Assembly (NCBI GenBank): GCA_036268075.1
Contig: DATAUV010000106.1
Span: 1-64,000, forward strand
Direction: 5' to 3'
From: DATARH01 sp036268075
GTDB lineage: Bacteria > Pseudomonadota > Alphaproteobacteria > ATCC43930 > CGMCC-115725
DNA: 64,000 nt
In this document: positions 1 to 8,262 of the stretch, in pieces
Numbering within the stretch: position 1 is the first letter of the stretch
How the letters are laid out: every line of letters begins with the position of its first letter
Notes under the pieces: model-generated
Seen by the model: only the letters and a program-made list of their open reading frames with translations
The model's database searches: none
Told to the model about the DNA's origin: nothing
Made by a program: the position numbers and the translations under genes

Positions 1-126
1 GGGCGGTACCCGGCCGGTGGCGGTGGCGCCGTATTTGGGATGTGCCGCGCAGCCGGCGAGGACGGCGGCAGCCAATCCGAAGGGAGCCAAGCGTGCGAAG
101 CTCAGGCGCGTCATCGGCAGCCGCAT
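1..126 (-). CDS. N-terminus of a putative lipoprotein (partial)
   Basis: The gene is cut by the left window edge, so only about the first 40 residues are visible. Two in-frame ATG codons (ending at 126 and 114) are possible starts. The translation has a short basic N-terminus (MTRLSFAR), a hydrophobic stretch and a clear lipobox, LAGC, followed by AAHPKYGATATGRVPP. This is the pattern of a type II signal peptide, so the product is probably a lipoprotein exported by Sec and lipidated on that cysteine. The rest of the protein is outside the window, so the family is unknown; an RlpA-like protein is one guess only. About 85 bp of gene-free DNA separates it from mtnA, which points the same way. 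Confidence 0.6.
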   Translation of the reverse strand, partial: MRLPMTRLSFARLAPFGLAAAVLAGCAAHPKYGATATGRVPP

Positions 127-210
127 AGCGGGCTTCGCGGCGCTGCACAACGCATTTCCGACCCACGCTGCCGGGTCCCGGCATTCGCCGGGAACGCCGA
201 CAGAGAACGG

Positions 211-1272
211 CTATGCGCTGCGCTCAGGGAACAGCGACAGCAATCCTTGCTCAGACGCGGCGCAACGCCCCCGCTCGGTAATCAATCCGCTGACCAGCCG
301 CGCGGGCGTGACATCGAAGGCCGGATTGGCGGCGCGGCTACCTGGGGGAATGACGCGCACGCGCGCCACCCTGCCGTCCTCGGTCTGGCCGGCGATCGTG
401 CCGACCTCGGACTGGTCGCGCTCCTCGATCGGGATTTCCGCAACGCCATCGGCGAGCGTCCAGTCGAGCGTCGAGGATGGCAGCGCGACGTAGAACGGCA
501 CGTTGTTGTCGCGCGCGGCGAGCGCCTTCAGATAGGTGCCGATCTTGTTGGCGACATCGCCGTTGGCGGCGGTGCGGTCGGTGCCGGTGATGCAGAGATC
601 GACCATGCCCTGCCGCATCAGGTGTCCGCCGGCATTGTCGGCGATGACCGTGTGCGGCACCCCGTGCTGCAGCAATTCCCAAGCGGTCAGGCTGGCGCCC
701 TGGTTGCGCGGGCGGGTCTCGTCGACCCAGACATGCAGCGGCACACCGTCGTCGAAGGCGCGGTAGATCGGCGCCAGCGCGGTGCCCCAATCGACCGTCG
801 CGAGCCAGCCGGCGTTGCAATGGGTCAGGATCTCGACGCGCGCGCCTTTGGGCCGGTGCGCCGCCGCGATCAGCCCGGCGCCGTGCTCGCCGATCGCGCG
901 GTTGATCGCGACGTCCTCGTCCGCGATCGCGGCGGCCTCGGCGAAGGCGGCTTCGGCCGAGGTTGCCGCGCGGCGCATCCGCTCCAGGGCCCAGTGCAGA
1001 TTGACCGCGGTCGGGCGGGTCGCGGCGAGGGTCGCTATGGCGTCGTCGAGCGAATGCCCGGCACGGATCGCCAACGCGACGCCATAAGCCGCGGTCGCGC
1101 CGATCAGCGGGGCGCCGCGCACCTGCATCGACTTGATGGCGTGTGCGACCTCGTCGAGCCGGGTCAGGCGCAAAATCTTCAGCTCGTGCGGCAGCAGGGT
1201 CTGGTCGATGATCTCGACCGCGCCGTCGCCGGCGGGCCAAATCGTCCGCATGGCCTTGGCGCCGACTCGCAT
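211..1272 (-). CDS. mtnA: S-methyl-5-thioribose-1-phosphate isomerase MtnA
   Basis: MtnA converts methylthioribose-1-phosphate to methylthioribulose-1-phosphate in cytosolic methionine salvage. The 353 residues carry the family's landmarks in order: RGAPLIGATAAYG near residue 52, the THCNAGW segment with the catalytic cysteine, WVDETRPRNQGA, and GTDRTAANGDVANKIGTY with the catalytic aspartate. Length is normal for the family. The first ATG gives MRVGAKAMRTIW; the internal ATG (MRTIWPAG) seven codons later is an alternative start. The gene lies 3 bp downstream of mtnP, whose product supplies its substrate, so the two form an operon. No other salvage gene (mtnB, C, D) is visible here. Confidence 0.95.
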   Translation of the reverse strand: MRVGAKAMRTIWPAGDGAVEIIDQTLLPHELKILRLTRLDEVAHAIKSMQVRGAPLIGATAAYGVALAIRAGHSLDDAIATLAATRPTAVNLHWALERMRRAATSAEAAFAEAAAIADEDVAINRAIGEHGAGLIAAAHRPKGARVEILTHCNAGWLATVDWGTALAPIYRAFDDGVPLHVWVDETRPRNQGASLTAWELLQHGVPHTVIADNAGGHLMRQGMVDLCITGTDRTAANGDVANKIGTYLKALAARDNNVPFYVALPSSTLDWTLADGVAEIPIEERDQSEVGTIAGQTEDGRVARVRVIPPGSRAANPAFDVTPARLVSGLITERGRCAASEQGLLSLFPERSA

Positions 1273-1275
1273 CGT

Positions 1276-2151
1276 TCAGCCGCCGAGGACGCGGCCGGCG
1301 ACCGCGCCGAGCCGCGCCACCAGCGCCGGGTCGCGATGGTCGGGCGCGGTGATCAGCGCATGGTCGAGCGCGGTCTGGCAGCCCTGCCGGCACGGTCCCT
1401 GATGCCCGGCCAACAGCGGCACGATTTTCTTCACGAGCGCCCGCGCCTTGTCGGCATTGGCGAGCAGCACGCCGACGATCGCCTCGACCGTCACGTCGTC
1501 ATGCCCCGGATGCCAGCAATCGTAATCGGTCACCATCGCCACCGTGGCGTAGCAAATTTCGGCTTCGCGGGCGAGCTTTGCCTCCGGCATATTGGTCATG
1601 CCGATGAGGTCGCAACCCCAAGCGCGGTAGAGTTCGCTCTCCGCCAGGGTCGAGAATTGCGGCCCCTCCATGACCATATAGGTGCCGCCGCGCCGGACCG
1701 CGATCTCGGTTTCGGCGGCGACCGCCGAGACCGCGTCGCCGATCCGCCCGCAGACCGGGTGCGCCATCGACACATGGGCGACGCAGCCGGGGCCGAAAAA
1801 GCTTTTCTCGCGGGCGCAGGTGCGGTCGATGAACTGGTCGACGACGACGAAATCGCCCGGCGCCAATTCCTCGCGCAGACTGCCCACCGCCGACAACGAC
1901 AGGATGTCGGTGACGCCGCAGCGCTTTAGCGCATCGATATTGGCCCGAAAATTGATCGACGACGGCGGCAAAGCATGCCCGCGCCCGTGCCTTGGCAGGA
2001 ACACGACCGGCTGGCCGTCGAGCGTGCCAAAGCAGAACTCGTCGGAAGTCTCGCCGAACGGACTCGCGACCCGCCGCCATTCGACATCGGCGAGCCCGTC
2101 GATCTGATAGAGGCCGCTGCCGCCGATGATGCCGATGACGGGGCCGCTCAT
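1276..2151 (-). CDS. mtnP: S-methyl-5'-thioadenosine phosphorylase MtnP
   Basis: MtnP splits methylthioadenosine, the by-product of polyamine synthesis, into adenine and methylthioribose-1-phosphate. The 291-residue protein begins with the phosphate-binding IGIIGGSGLY. It has LPRHGRGH, the substrate region NMPEAKLAREAEICYATVAM and the TDYDCW motif, which separates MTA phosphorylases from general purine nucleoside phosphorylases. The reading frame is open for 13 more codons upstream. The ATG at 2151 is preferred because it directly precedes the conserved sequence and has a GGGGG tract just upstream. It is first in a mtnP-mtnA operon, 20 bp downstream of the petC stop, so some read-through from the bc1 operon is possible. 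Confidence 0.94.
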   Translation of the reverse strand: MSGPVIGIIGGSGLYQIDGLADVEWRRVASPFGETSDEFCFGTLDGQPVVFLPRHGRGHALPPSSINFRANIDALKRCGVTDILSLSAVGSLREELAPGDFVVVDQFIDRTCAREKSFFGPGCVAHVSMAHPVCGRIGDAVSAVAAETEIAVRRGGTYMVMEGPQFSTLAESELYRAWGCDLIGMTNMPEAKLAREAEICYATVAMVTDYDCWHPGHDDVTVEAIVGVLLANADKARALVKKIVPLLAGHQGPCRQGCQTALDHALITAPDHRDPALVARLGAVAGRVLGG

Positions 2152-2171
2152 CGTACCCCCGCTGTGGGAAC

Positions 2172-2933
2172 TCAGTGCAGCTTGGACCACACCCTGCGCT
2201 TGGCCGCGTAGAGCACGCCGATCGCGACGATCAGGAAGAGGATCACCTTGAACCCCATCTTGTGCCGCTCGTCGAGGTTCGGCTCCGCCGCCCAGGACAG
2301 GAAGGTGACGACATCGTGCGCCATCTGCGGCACGGTCGACTTGGTGCCGTCGCCGAATTGTACCTGTCCGTCCGCGGTCAGCGGCGGCGGCATCGCGATC
2401 TGATGGCCCGGGAAGATCTCGTTGTAATACATGTTCGGGTTGAGCTTGACGTCCTTGGGAGCATCCTTGAACCCGTTGAGGATGCCGTAGACGTAGTCGG
2501 GACCACCCTCGCGCTGCTTGACGATCATCGACAGATCGGGCGGGAGCGCGCCGTTATTCGCCGAGCGAGCCGCCTCGTCGTTCGGGAAGGGGCCGACAAA
2601 CGGGTCTGACGGGTGCGCCGGGCGCTGGAACATCTGGCCTTGGTCGTTCGGCCCGTCGCCGACCTGATATTGCGCCGCGAAGCCTTTGACCTGATCGTCG
2701 GTATAGCCGATTTCGCCGAGGTCGCGGAACGCCAGGTGCTTGAGCGGGTGGCACGCCGAACAGACCTCCTTGTAGACCTGGAAGCCGCGCTGCAGCGCCG
2801 CCCGGTCATAGGTGCCGAAGACGCCCTCGAACGACCATTGCTGGTGAGGCGGCTTGACGTCGGCTTCCTGGGCGCCCGCCGACCCGGCGAGCGCGAGCAG
2901 TGCCGCGGCGGCGATCCAAAGTGATTTCGCCAT
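2172..2933 (-). CDS. petC: Cytochrome c1 of the bc1 complex
   Basis: This is the haem c subunit that passes electrons from the Rieske protein to soluble cytochrome c on the periplasmic side. The 253 residues start with a cleavable signal peptide (MAKSLWIAAAALLALAGSAGA). A c-type haem site, CSACHPLKH, follows near residue 60. The axial methionine is in GHQIAMPPPL, and a C-terminal membrane anchor (GFKVILFLIVAIGVLYAA) ends in basic residues. An open frame in the same phase runs upstream through petB and petA, but it is only a shadow; the ATG at 2933 is the start. It is the last gene of petA-petB-petC, 5 bp after petB. Confidence 0.95.
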   Translation of the reverse strand: MAKSLWIAAAALLALAGSAGAQEADVKPPHQQWSFEGVFGTYDRAALQRGFQVYKEVCSACHPLKHLAFRDLGEIGYTDDQVKGFAAQYQVGDGPNDQGQMFQRPAHPSDPFVGPFPNDEAARSANNGALPPDLSMIVKQREGGPDYVYGILNGFKDAPKDVKLNPNMYYNEIFPGHQIAMPPPLTADGQVQFGDGTKSTVPQMAHDVVTFLSWAAEPNLDERHKMGFKVILFLIVAIGVLYAAKRRVWSKLH

Positions 2934-2938
2934 CGCCC

Positions 2939-4177
2939 TCACTCCGCCGGCGTTGCACTGCGGCCGAGCACGGCCGCCCCGATGCTGAGCGGCAGCGGTC
3001 GCGGCCGCTCCAGCTTGCCGATCAGCGGCAGCAGCACGAGGAAGTGGAAGAAATAGTAGAACGCCGCGATCCGCCCCTCGATCACGTACACGCCTTCCGG
3101 CGGGTGCGCGCCGACATAGCCGAGCACCAGCACCGACGCGACGAGGAGCCAGAAGATCTTCTTGTAGATCGGCCGGAACTTGGCGCTGCGCACCGGCGAC
3201 GTATCGAGCCACGGCACGATGAACAGCACCAGGATCGACGAGAACATCAGCAGCACGCCGAAGAGCTTGCTCGGGACCGAGCGCAGGATCGCGTAGAACG
3301 GCAGGAAGTACCATTCGGGCACGATGTCCGGCGGCGTCTGCAACGGGTTCGCCGGGATGTAGTTCTGCGGGTCGCCGAGCAGGTTCGGCGCATAGAACAC
3401 CAGCACCGCGAAGATCAGCAGGAAGACGGTGAGGCCGAACAGGTCCTTGATCGTGTAGTACGGATGGAACGGGATCGAATCCCCCGGCCCCTTGTGGTCG
3501 ATGCCGAGCGGATTGTTGGAGCCGTGGGTATGCAGCGCGACCAGATGCAACCCGACCACCGCGAGGATGACGAACGGCAGCAGGTAATGCAGCGAGAAGA
3601 AGCGGTTGAGCGTCGGGTTGCCGACCGTGTAACCGCCCCACAGGAGCGTCACGATCTTGCCGCCGACGACCGGGATCGCCGAGAACAGATTGGTGATGAC
3701 CGTCGCGCCCCAATAGCTCATCTGGCCCCAGGGCAGCACGTAGCCCATGAACGCGGTCGCCATCATCAACAGGAGGATCACCACGCCGAGTATCCACAAC
3801 AGCTCGCGCGGATATTTGTACGAGCCGTAATAGAGCCCGCGGAAGAGGTGGATATAGACGACGACGAAGAACAGCGACGCGCCGTTCATATGGATATAGC
3901 GGAGCAGCCAGCCATAGTTGACGTCGCGCATGATGCGCTCGACCGAATCGAACGCCGTGTTCGAATTCGGCGTGTAGTGCATCGCCAGCACGACGCCGGT
4001 AACGATCATGACCACCAGCATGATCCCGGCCAGCGAGCCGAAATTCCACCAGTAGTTCAGATTGCGCGGGGTCGGGTATTCGTACAGCTCGTGCTGCACC
4101 ATCTTGACGAAAGGCAGCCGGTAGTCGATCCAGCGCACGATCCGGCTGTTCAACACGCCGGGTCCGGTTGCGGCCAT
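2939..4177 (-). CDS. petB: Cytochrome b of the bc1 complex
   Basis: This is the membrane core of ubiquinol:cytochrome c oxidoreductase, holding both b haems and the Qo and Qi quinone sites. It has 412 residues and about eight membrane helices. Haem-ligand histidines are seen in RYIHMNGASLFF, VYIHLFRG, SLHYLLPF and GLHLVALHTHG. The Qo-site signature appears as VPEWYFLPFYAILRS. The N-terminus (VQHELYEYPTPRNLNYWWNFG) is typical of alphaproteobacterial cytochrome b. It lies between petA (9 bp upstream) and petC (5 bp downstream) in the standard fbcFBC order. There is no fusion to a cytochrome c1 domain. Confidence 0.97.
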   Translation of the reverse strand: MAATGPGVLNSRIVRWIDYRLPFVKMVQHELYEYPTPRNLNYWWNFGSLAGIMLVVMIVTGVVLAMHYTPNSNTAFDSVERIMRDVNYGWLLRYIHMNGASLFFVVVYIHLFRGLYYGSYKYPRELLWILGVVILLLMMATAFMGYVLPWGQMSYWGATVITNLFSAIPVVGGKIVTLLWGGYTVGNPTLNRFFSLHYLLPFVILAVVGLHLVALHTHGSNNPLGIDHKGPGDSIPFHPYYTIKDLFGLTVFLLIFAVLVFYAPNLLGDPQNYIPANPLQTPPDIVPEWYFLPFYAILRSVPSKLFGVLLMFSSILVLFIVPWLDTSPVRSAKFRPIYKKIFWLLVASVLVLGYVGAHPPEGVYVIEGRIAAFYYFFHFLVLLPLIGKLERPRPLPLSIGAAVLGRSATPAE

Positions 4178-4186
4178 GGCGCTCTC

Positions 4187-4741
4187 CTAGCCGATCTTGA
4201 CTGCGGTGGCGGAGGTGAAGTCGTAAGGCGGAATCTCGAGATTGAGCGGCGCGGGTCCGTCGCGGCGGCGCCCCGAGGTATCGTAGATCGAGCCGTGGCA
4301 CGGGCAGAACCAGCCGTTGAACGGGCCGCGCGGGTCGCCCTGCTTTTGCCCGAGCGGGATGCACCCCAGATGCGTGCAGACGCCGACCATCACCAGCCAC
4401 TCGGTCTTCTTGACCCGGTCGGAATCCTTTTGCGGATCGCGCAAGGTCGAGATATCGACCTCCTGGGCTGCCTTGATCTCGTCGGGGGTGCGATGCGCGA
4501 TGAACACCGGCTTGCCACGCCAGGCGATTGTCAGGCGCTGGCCGACCTGGATCGGCGCCATGTCGAATTCGGTCGTCGACAGCGCGAGCGTATCCGCGGC
4601 CGGGTTCAGGCTGTCGACAAACGGCCAGAGCGCCGACAGAGCGCCGACAGCGCCGAGCGCCGTCGCGGTCAGCAACAGAAAATCGCGCCTGGTTTCGCCA
4701 TCCTGGGCGTGCAAAACCTGCGATTGCGCCGCTTGCGCCAT
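4187..4741 (-). CDS. petA: Rieske iron-sulfur subunit of the bc1 complex
   Basis: This subunit carries the mobile 2Fe-2S cluster that takes the first electron from ubiquinol. The 184 residues include a Tat-like N-terminal anchor with twin arginines (ETRRDFLLLTATALGAVGAL), which stays uncleaved in this family. The two cluster-binding boxes are CTHLGCIPLG and CPCHGSIYD, with two cysteines and two histidines. A GAGGGG ribosome-binding site lies just upstream of the ATG. It is the first gene of the bc1 operon. Its promoter must lie in the 146 bp shared with the divergent trmL gene. Confidence 0.96.
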   Translation of the reverse strand: MAQAAQSQVLHAQDGETRRDFLLLTATALGAVGALSALWPFVDSLNPAADTLALSTTEFDMAPIQVGQRLTIAWRGKPVFIAHRTPDEIKAAQEVDISTLRDPQKDSDRVKKTEWLVMVGVCTHLGCIPLGQKQGDPRGPFNGWFCPCHGSIYDTSGRRRDGPAPLNLEIPPYDFTSATAVKIG

Positions 4742-4887
4742 ATAACCCCTCGTTCAAACGCCGCCATCAACCCGGCGGCCGCCCCGCCGGCAAGCTATAC
4801 CGTTGAAGTAGCCGAACTATGCGACAGACTGCCGCATAAATCGGCGCTTCGGGCAGTCCTGCCGCCGATCCAGTAGCGGGATCGGCG

Positions 4888-5376
4888 ATGCACGCAAGTC
4901 CACTTCCGCAAAACCCTATCCGCCTCGCCCTGTTCGAGCCGGATATCCCGCAGAATACAGGAACCTCGATCCGTCTGGCGGCCTGTTTTGGGGTTCCGGT
5001 CGATTTGATCGAGCCGTTCGGCTTCGTTTTCGACGATCGGCGCCTCAAGCGCGCCCTGCTCGATTATGCCGCGCTCGCGACGATACGCCGCCACGAATCG
5101 TGGGCCGCCTTTGCCGCCCGGCGCGACCCCGGATCGCGACTCGTGCTGCTGACCACGGCGGGCGACGTGTCGCTGTACGATTTTGCCTTCGCGCCCGGCG
5201 ACACGCTGCTGCTCGGCCGCGAGAGCGCCGGCGTGCCGGATTTCGTGCACGGGGCTGCGGCCGCGCGGCTTCGCATACCGTTGCAGGCGGGGGCCCGATC
5301 GCTCAATGTCGCCGTCGCCGGGGCGGTCGCGCTGAGCGAGGCGCTACGCCAGACCGGGCATTTCGCCGGCAAGTGA
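4888..5376 (+). CDS. trmL: tRNA (cytidine/uridine-34 2'-O)-methyltransferase TrmL
   Basis: TrmL methylates the 2'-OH of the wobble nucleotide in certain tRNA-Leu species. The 162 residues match the short SPOUT-class TrmL form. It has the N-terminal LALFEPDIPQNTGTSIRLA segment, and the knotted SAM site made by LLLGRESAGVPDFVH and LNVAVAGAVALSEALRQ. There is no N-terminal extension. It reads divergently from petA and is followed 4 bp later by hemF, so the two are probably cotranscribed. A tRNA-Leu(CAG) is also encoded in this window, although the usual TrmL substrates are other leucine isoacceptors. Confidence 0.93.
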   Translation: MHASPLPQNPIRLALFEPDIPQNTGTSIRLAACFGVPVDLIEPFGFVFDDRRLKRALLDYAALATIRRHESWAAFAARRDPGSRLVLLTTAGDVSLYDFAFAPGDTLLLGRESAGVPDFVHGAAAARLRIPLQAGARSLNVAVAGAVALSEALRQTGHFAGK

Positions 5377-5380
5377 CAGC

Positions 5381-6232
5381 ATGGACGCGACCGAGGACCG
5401 GAAAGAACAAGCGAGTGCATGGTTCGCCGCCCTGCGCGACCGCATCTGCGCCGCGTTCGAGGCGATCGAGGACGAGGCGGTCGAGGATGCCGGGGCCGGA
5501 CGGCCGGCGGGGCGGTTCGAGCGGCGCGAGTGGCAGCGGCCGGGCGGCGGCGGCGGCACGATGGCGGTGATGAAAGGCCGCGTGTTCGAAAAGGTCGGAG
5601 TCAACATCTCGACCGTCTTTGGCGAGTTTTCGCCCGAATTCCGCGGCGAGATCCCGGGCGCCGCCGAGGACGGACGGTTCTGGGCCGGCGGCATCTCGCT
5701 GGTCGCGCATCTGTGCTCGCCGCTGGTGCCGGCCGTGCATTTCAACACCCGCCACATCGTCACGCGCAAAGCCTGGTTCGGCGGCGGCACCGACATCACG
5801 CCGATGTATCCGGACGAGGCCGCCGCAGAGGCGTTTCACGCCGCGCTGCGGACCGCGTGCGACGCCTATGACCCGGAGGGCTACGCGAAATACAAGAAAT
5901 GGTGCGACGAATATTTCTTCCTGCCGCACCGGGGCGAGGCGCGCGGCGCCGGCGGGATTTTTTTCGACTATCTCGACAGCGGCGACCGGGACCGCGACTT
6001 CGGGTTCGTGCGGTCGGTCGGAGAGACCTTCCTCGCCTGCTACCCGGCAATCGTGCGCGAGCGGATGCACCGGCCCTGGACCGACGCGCAGCGCCGCCAC
6101 CAGCTCATGCGGCGCGGCCGCTATGTCGAGTTCAACCTCCTCTACGACCGCGGCACAAGGTTCGGCCTCAGAACCGGCGGCAATGTCGAGGCGATCCTGA
6201 TGTCATTGCCGCCCGAGGCCGCCTGGCCGTGA
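5381..6232 (+). CDS. hemF: Oxygen-dependent coproporphyrinogen III oxidase HemF
   Basis: HemF decarboxylates coproporphyrinogen III to protoporphyrinogen IX using O2, a late haem step in the cytosol. The 283-residue protein is nearly full length for the family. It contains the signatures GRVFEKVGVNISTVFGEFS, AWFGGGTDITPMYPDE, KYKKWCDEYFFLPHRGEARG and the C-terminal EFNLLYDRGTRFGLRTGGN. The ATG comes 4 bp after the trmL stop. Use of HemF implies an aerobic or facultative lifestyle, in keeping with the bc1 operon. Two small GC hairpins follow the stop (6241-6276). Confidence 0.96.
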   Translation: MDATEDRKEQASAWFAALRDRICAAFEAIEDEAVEDAGAGRPAGRFERREWQRPGGGGGTMAVMKGRVFEKVGVNISTVFGEFSPEFRGEIPGAAEDGRFWAGGISLVAHLCSPLVPAVHFNTRHIVTRKAWFGGGTDITPMYPDEAAAEAFHAALRTACDAYDPEGYAKYKKWCDEYFFLPHRGEARGAGGIFFDYLDSGDRDRDFGFVRSVGETFLACYPAIVRERMHRPWTDAQRRHQLMRRGRYVEFNLLYDRGTRFGLRTGGNVEAILMSLPPEAAWP

Positions 6233-6240
6233 ACTGGACC

Positions 6241-6276
6241 GCGGCCGCCTCGGCCGCATGCGGGCGGGACGCCCGC
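6241..6276. terminator. Two tandem GC stem-loops after hemF
   Basis: Two perfect 7-bp stems with 3-nt loops lie side by side, 8 bp after the hemF stop: GCGGCCG-CCT-CGGCCGC (6241-6257) and GCGGGCG-GGA-CGCCCGC (6260-6276). There is no following T tract, so they may be transcript-end stabilisers rather than classical intrinsic terminators. The second matches the core of the longer palindrome at 18293-18357, so it may belong to a dispersed repeat. Confidence 0.5.
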
Positions 6277-6289
6277 GGTCCTGACGACC

Positions 6290-6700
6290 CTAGCGGAACG
6301 CGTGGCCCGACAGGGTGTTGGGCAGGCAATGACCCGCGCCAACATCCACGACCGCACCAGTCTCGAACGCGCCTATCCAGCGGACGCTTTCGCCCGCGAC
6401 GCGTCCCGCAATGAGAGCACCGACGCAATCCGGCACGGCGTCCGGATCGGGCGGGCGCCCGACAAGGACGGTTGGTTCGAGCTGGAACACGCTGCGCGCC
6501 ATGCCGGCGAGGCGGAGGCGCCGCATTTTCTGGCGCCAACCCGGCGGGTCGCCGATCCGCGGGAAACGGCGGTGCCAGAGCCCGAGCATGGCTACAACCA
6601 ATTCCTCGATGATATCGTCGCCGCGGCGACGCGTCATGGGTTCAAGCCCGAAGAATCGCCCGGAACCGGTGACCCTCGGCTGCGCGGTCTGCGCGGCGGC
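6290..6700 (-). pseudogene. Possible decayed short-chain dehydrogenase C-terminus
   Basis: This strand is open from inside the Tim44-like gene down to a TAG at 6290. The last 60 residues (VLVGRPPDPDAVPDC near the middle, ending GAVVDVGAGHCLPNTLSG) resemble the end of short-chain dehydrogenases, where GRP, a helix and TGAVVDVGAG are expected. No Rossmann glycine motif, catalytic Tyr-x-x-x-Lys or credible start precedes it, so at best it is a remnant. An overlapping frame on the plus strand (6302-6703) is about equally open. I cannot tell from the sequence which strand, if either, was ever translated. Confidence 0.25.
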
Positions 6701-6703
6701 TAG
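6302..6703 (+). CDS. Hypothetical protein, doubtful
   Basis: A GTG-initiated frame of 133 codons fills the gap between hemF and the convergent Tim44-like gene. The product is hydrophilic with no signal peptide, membrane segment or recognised motif. The C-terminal part (GYNQFLDDIVAAATRHGF) looks like ordinary protein sequence, and an in-frame ATG at 6329 could also start it. No convincing ribosome-binding site is seen, and the complementary strand is also open. It overlaps the Tim44-like stop by 4 bp. I do not recognise the family and list it mainly because this 470-bp gap needs an explanation. Confidence 0.3.
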   Translation: MARQGVGQAMTRANIHDRTSLERAYPADAFARDASRNESTDAIRHGVRIGRAPDKDGWFELEHAARHAGEAEAPHFLAPTRRVADPRETAVPEPEHGYNQFLDDIVAAATRHGFKPEESPGTGDPRLRGLRGG

Positions 6704-7602
6704 ACCTGCTGGATCGCCGAGAGCAGCCATTGCCCGCCGTGGCGGCGGACAAAGGTCCACATCTCTTCTTCCTCGACCGGGGTGCGCGGATTGCCGCTGA
6801 CGACCGGCTCGGCGCTGCCGTTGGCGCCGAGACGCACGACGTAGTCGAGCGCGCTCCAGCGCATGAAGGCGGTGGCGTATTGCAGGTCGCCCTCCTCCCA
6901 CGCCTCGGTCACCTCGCCCTTGAGGAGGTTGACGTTGGAGACGAGGTTCTGGACCCCCTGGCTGGCGTTGCGGGTCAGCTCCTCATTGAAATAGCCGACC
7001 ATCTCCGGCGTCATCAGCCCGCGCATATGGGCGAGGTCGCCGCGGCTCCAGGATTCCTGCACCTGGGCGTGAATTCCCTGGAACGCGCTGAGGTCCGCGT
7101 CGCCGACGCCGATGTCGTGCCCGCGGAACCGGTTCGCGGCCGGCGCCGCGGCAGCGCCGACCGAACGCGGCATCATGCCCCCGCCCGCGGACGAAAACCC
7201 GCCGGACAGCAGCCTGAACAGAAACCAGACGATCCCGCCGATGATCAGCAGCGTGAACAGCCCGCCAAAGGCATGACCGAAAAATCCGCCGCCGAACAGC
7301 GATGCGCCGAGAAAGCCGCCGAACATGCCGGTCAGGAACGGGTGTCGCGAGAAGAACCCGCCCCCGCCAAAGCCCCCGCCGGCGCCGATCCCCGGCATCG
7401 GCGTCGCGCTGCGGCTCAGCGGCGAGGCCTGGTTGGATTCGAAGCTGCGCGCGCCGCGGCTGCCGAAGCTCGACCCGCCGCCGCCCCATGACGAGCCGGC
7501 GCGCGCCTCCGCCAGGCTCGGCGCAACGGTCAGCGTCAGGCAGAACAGCAGCGCCAGCAAGATGCGCCAGGGCACGGGTCGCTTCGACATGGAAAGGTCC
7601 AT
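6700..7602 (-). CDS. Tim44-like domain membrane protein
   Basis: The 300-residue product starts with a hydrophobic signal or anchor (PWRILLALLFCLTLTVAPSL). A Gly/Ser-rich linker, a glycine-rich hydrophobic segment near residue 90 and a second membrane segment (GLFTLLIIGGIVWFLFRLL) follow. The C-terminal half is a Tim44/MRPL45-type domain beginning around DADLSAFQGIHAQVQESWSRGD and ending GQWLLSAIQQV. This domain fold is shared by the mitochondrial import motor subunit Tim44 and bacterial membrane proteins of poorly known role. A second ATG four codons in (MSKRPVPW) may be the true start. It is divergent from the hsp20 gene across 211 bp. Confidence 0.85.
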   Translation of the reverse strand: MDLSMSKRPVPWRILLALLFCLTLTVAPSLAEARAGSSWGGGGSSFGSRGARSFESNQASPLSRSATPMPGIGAGGGFGGGGFFSRHPFLTGMFGGFLGASLFGGGFFGHAFGGLFTLLIIGGIVWFLFRLLSGGFSSAGGGMMPRSVGAAAAPAANRFRGHDIGVGDADLSAFQGIHAQVQESWSRGDLAHMRGLMTPEMVGYFNEELTRNASQGVQNLVSNVNLLKGEVTEAWEEGDLQYATAFMRWSALDYVVRLGANGSAEPVVSGNPRTPVEEEEMWTFVRRHGGQWLLSAIQQV

Positions 7603-7813
7603 CCGCTAGCCGGTAAGATGCATTCCGCGCACGATATGGGGCGTCGCGACGCCTGGTAAAGGGATAGCGGGGGCGGGCTCGCGCGATTCGCCGTCGGCCG
7701 CTCGCTTGATCAACCGGCGCGTCAGCACCAAATCTGAGGGCAATCCGCCACGATCGGGCGCCGATTTCGGGCCCGGGCGCGGCGTCTCGCTCGCCGCCGG
7801 GGAGAGCATTGCG

Positions 7814-8251
7814 ATGTCGCGCCTGACGCTGTTCAATTCGCCGCTCCTGTTGGGGTTCGAGCATTTCGAGCGCGCGCTCGACCGGGTCAACAAGGCCTCG
7901 ACCGACGGATACCCGCCCTACAACATCGAGCAGCTCGGTGACGACACACTGCGCATCACGCTGGCGGTCGCCGGGTTTTCGATGGACGACCTCAACCTGA
8001 CCGTCGAGGACAGCCAGCTCGTCGTGCGCGGCAAGCAGACCGACGACACCAGCCGGGTTTACCTGCATCGCGGCATCGCCGCCCGCCAGTTCCAGCGCTC
8101 GTTCGTGCTGGCCGAGGGGATCGAGGTGCGCGGCGCCTGGCTCGACAACGGGCTCCTCCACATCGACCTCGTCCGCCCGCCGGTCGAGGCGCGCGTCAAG
8201 ACGATCGAAATCCGCGGGCCGCAGCAGAAGACGCCGTCGCGGCTGAGGTAG
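7814..8251 (+). CDS. Small heat-shock protein, Hsp20/alpha-crystallin family
   Basis: This is an ATP-independent holdase chaperone of the IbpA type, 145 residues long. The N-terminal segment (PLLLGFEHFERALDRVNKA) is the usual IbpA-like assembly region. The alpha-crystallin domain runs from about YNIEQLGDDTLRITLAVAGF to a C-terminal IDLVRPPVEARVKTIEI. The frame is open further upstream, but the ATG at 7814 is chosen because GGGGAGAG sits at the right distance before it and it begins the conserved region. It is convergent with ptsN, 11 bp away. Heat regulation is likely from the family, but I could not identify a sigma-32 promoter in the 211 bp upstream. Confidence 0.9.
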   Translation: MSRLTLFNSPLLLGFEHFERALDRVNKASTDGYPPYNIEQLGDDTLRITLAVAGFSMDDLNLTVEDSQLVVRGKQTDDTSRVYLHRGIAARQFQRSFVLAEGIEVRGAWLDNGLLHIDLVRPPVEARVKTIEIRGPQQKTPSRLR

Positions 8252-8262
8252 AAATCCGGCGG

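Noticed and set aside
40..1929. Long plus-strand open frame opposite mtnA and mtnP
   Set aside because: It is the antisense shadow of two well-conserved enzymes; its Arg-rich translation has no family features.
2900..4876. 658-codon plus-strand frame opposite petB and petA
   Set aside because: High GC keeps the antisense of cytochrome b and Rieske open; the His/Arg/Asp-rich product is typical of a shadow.
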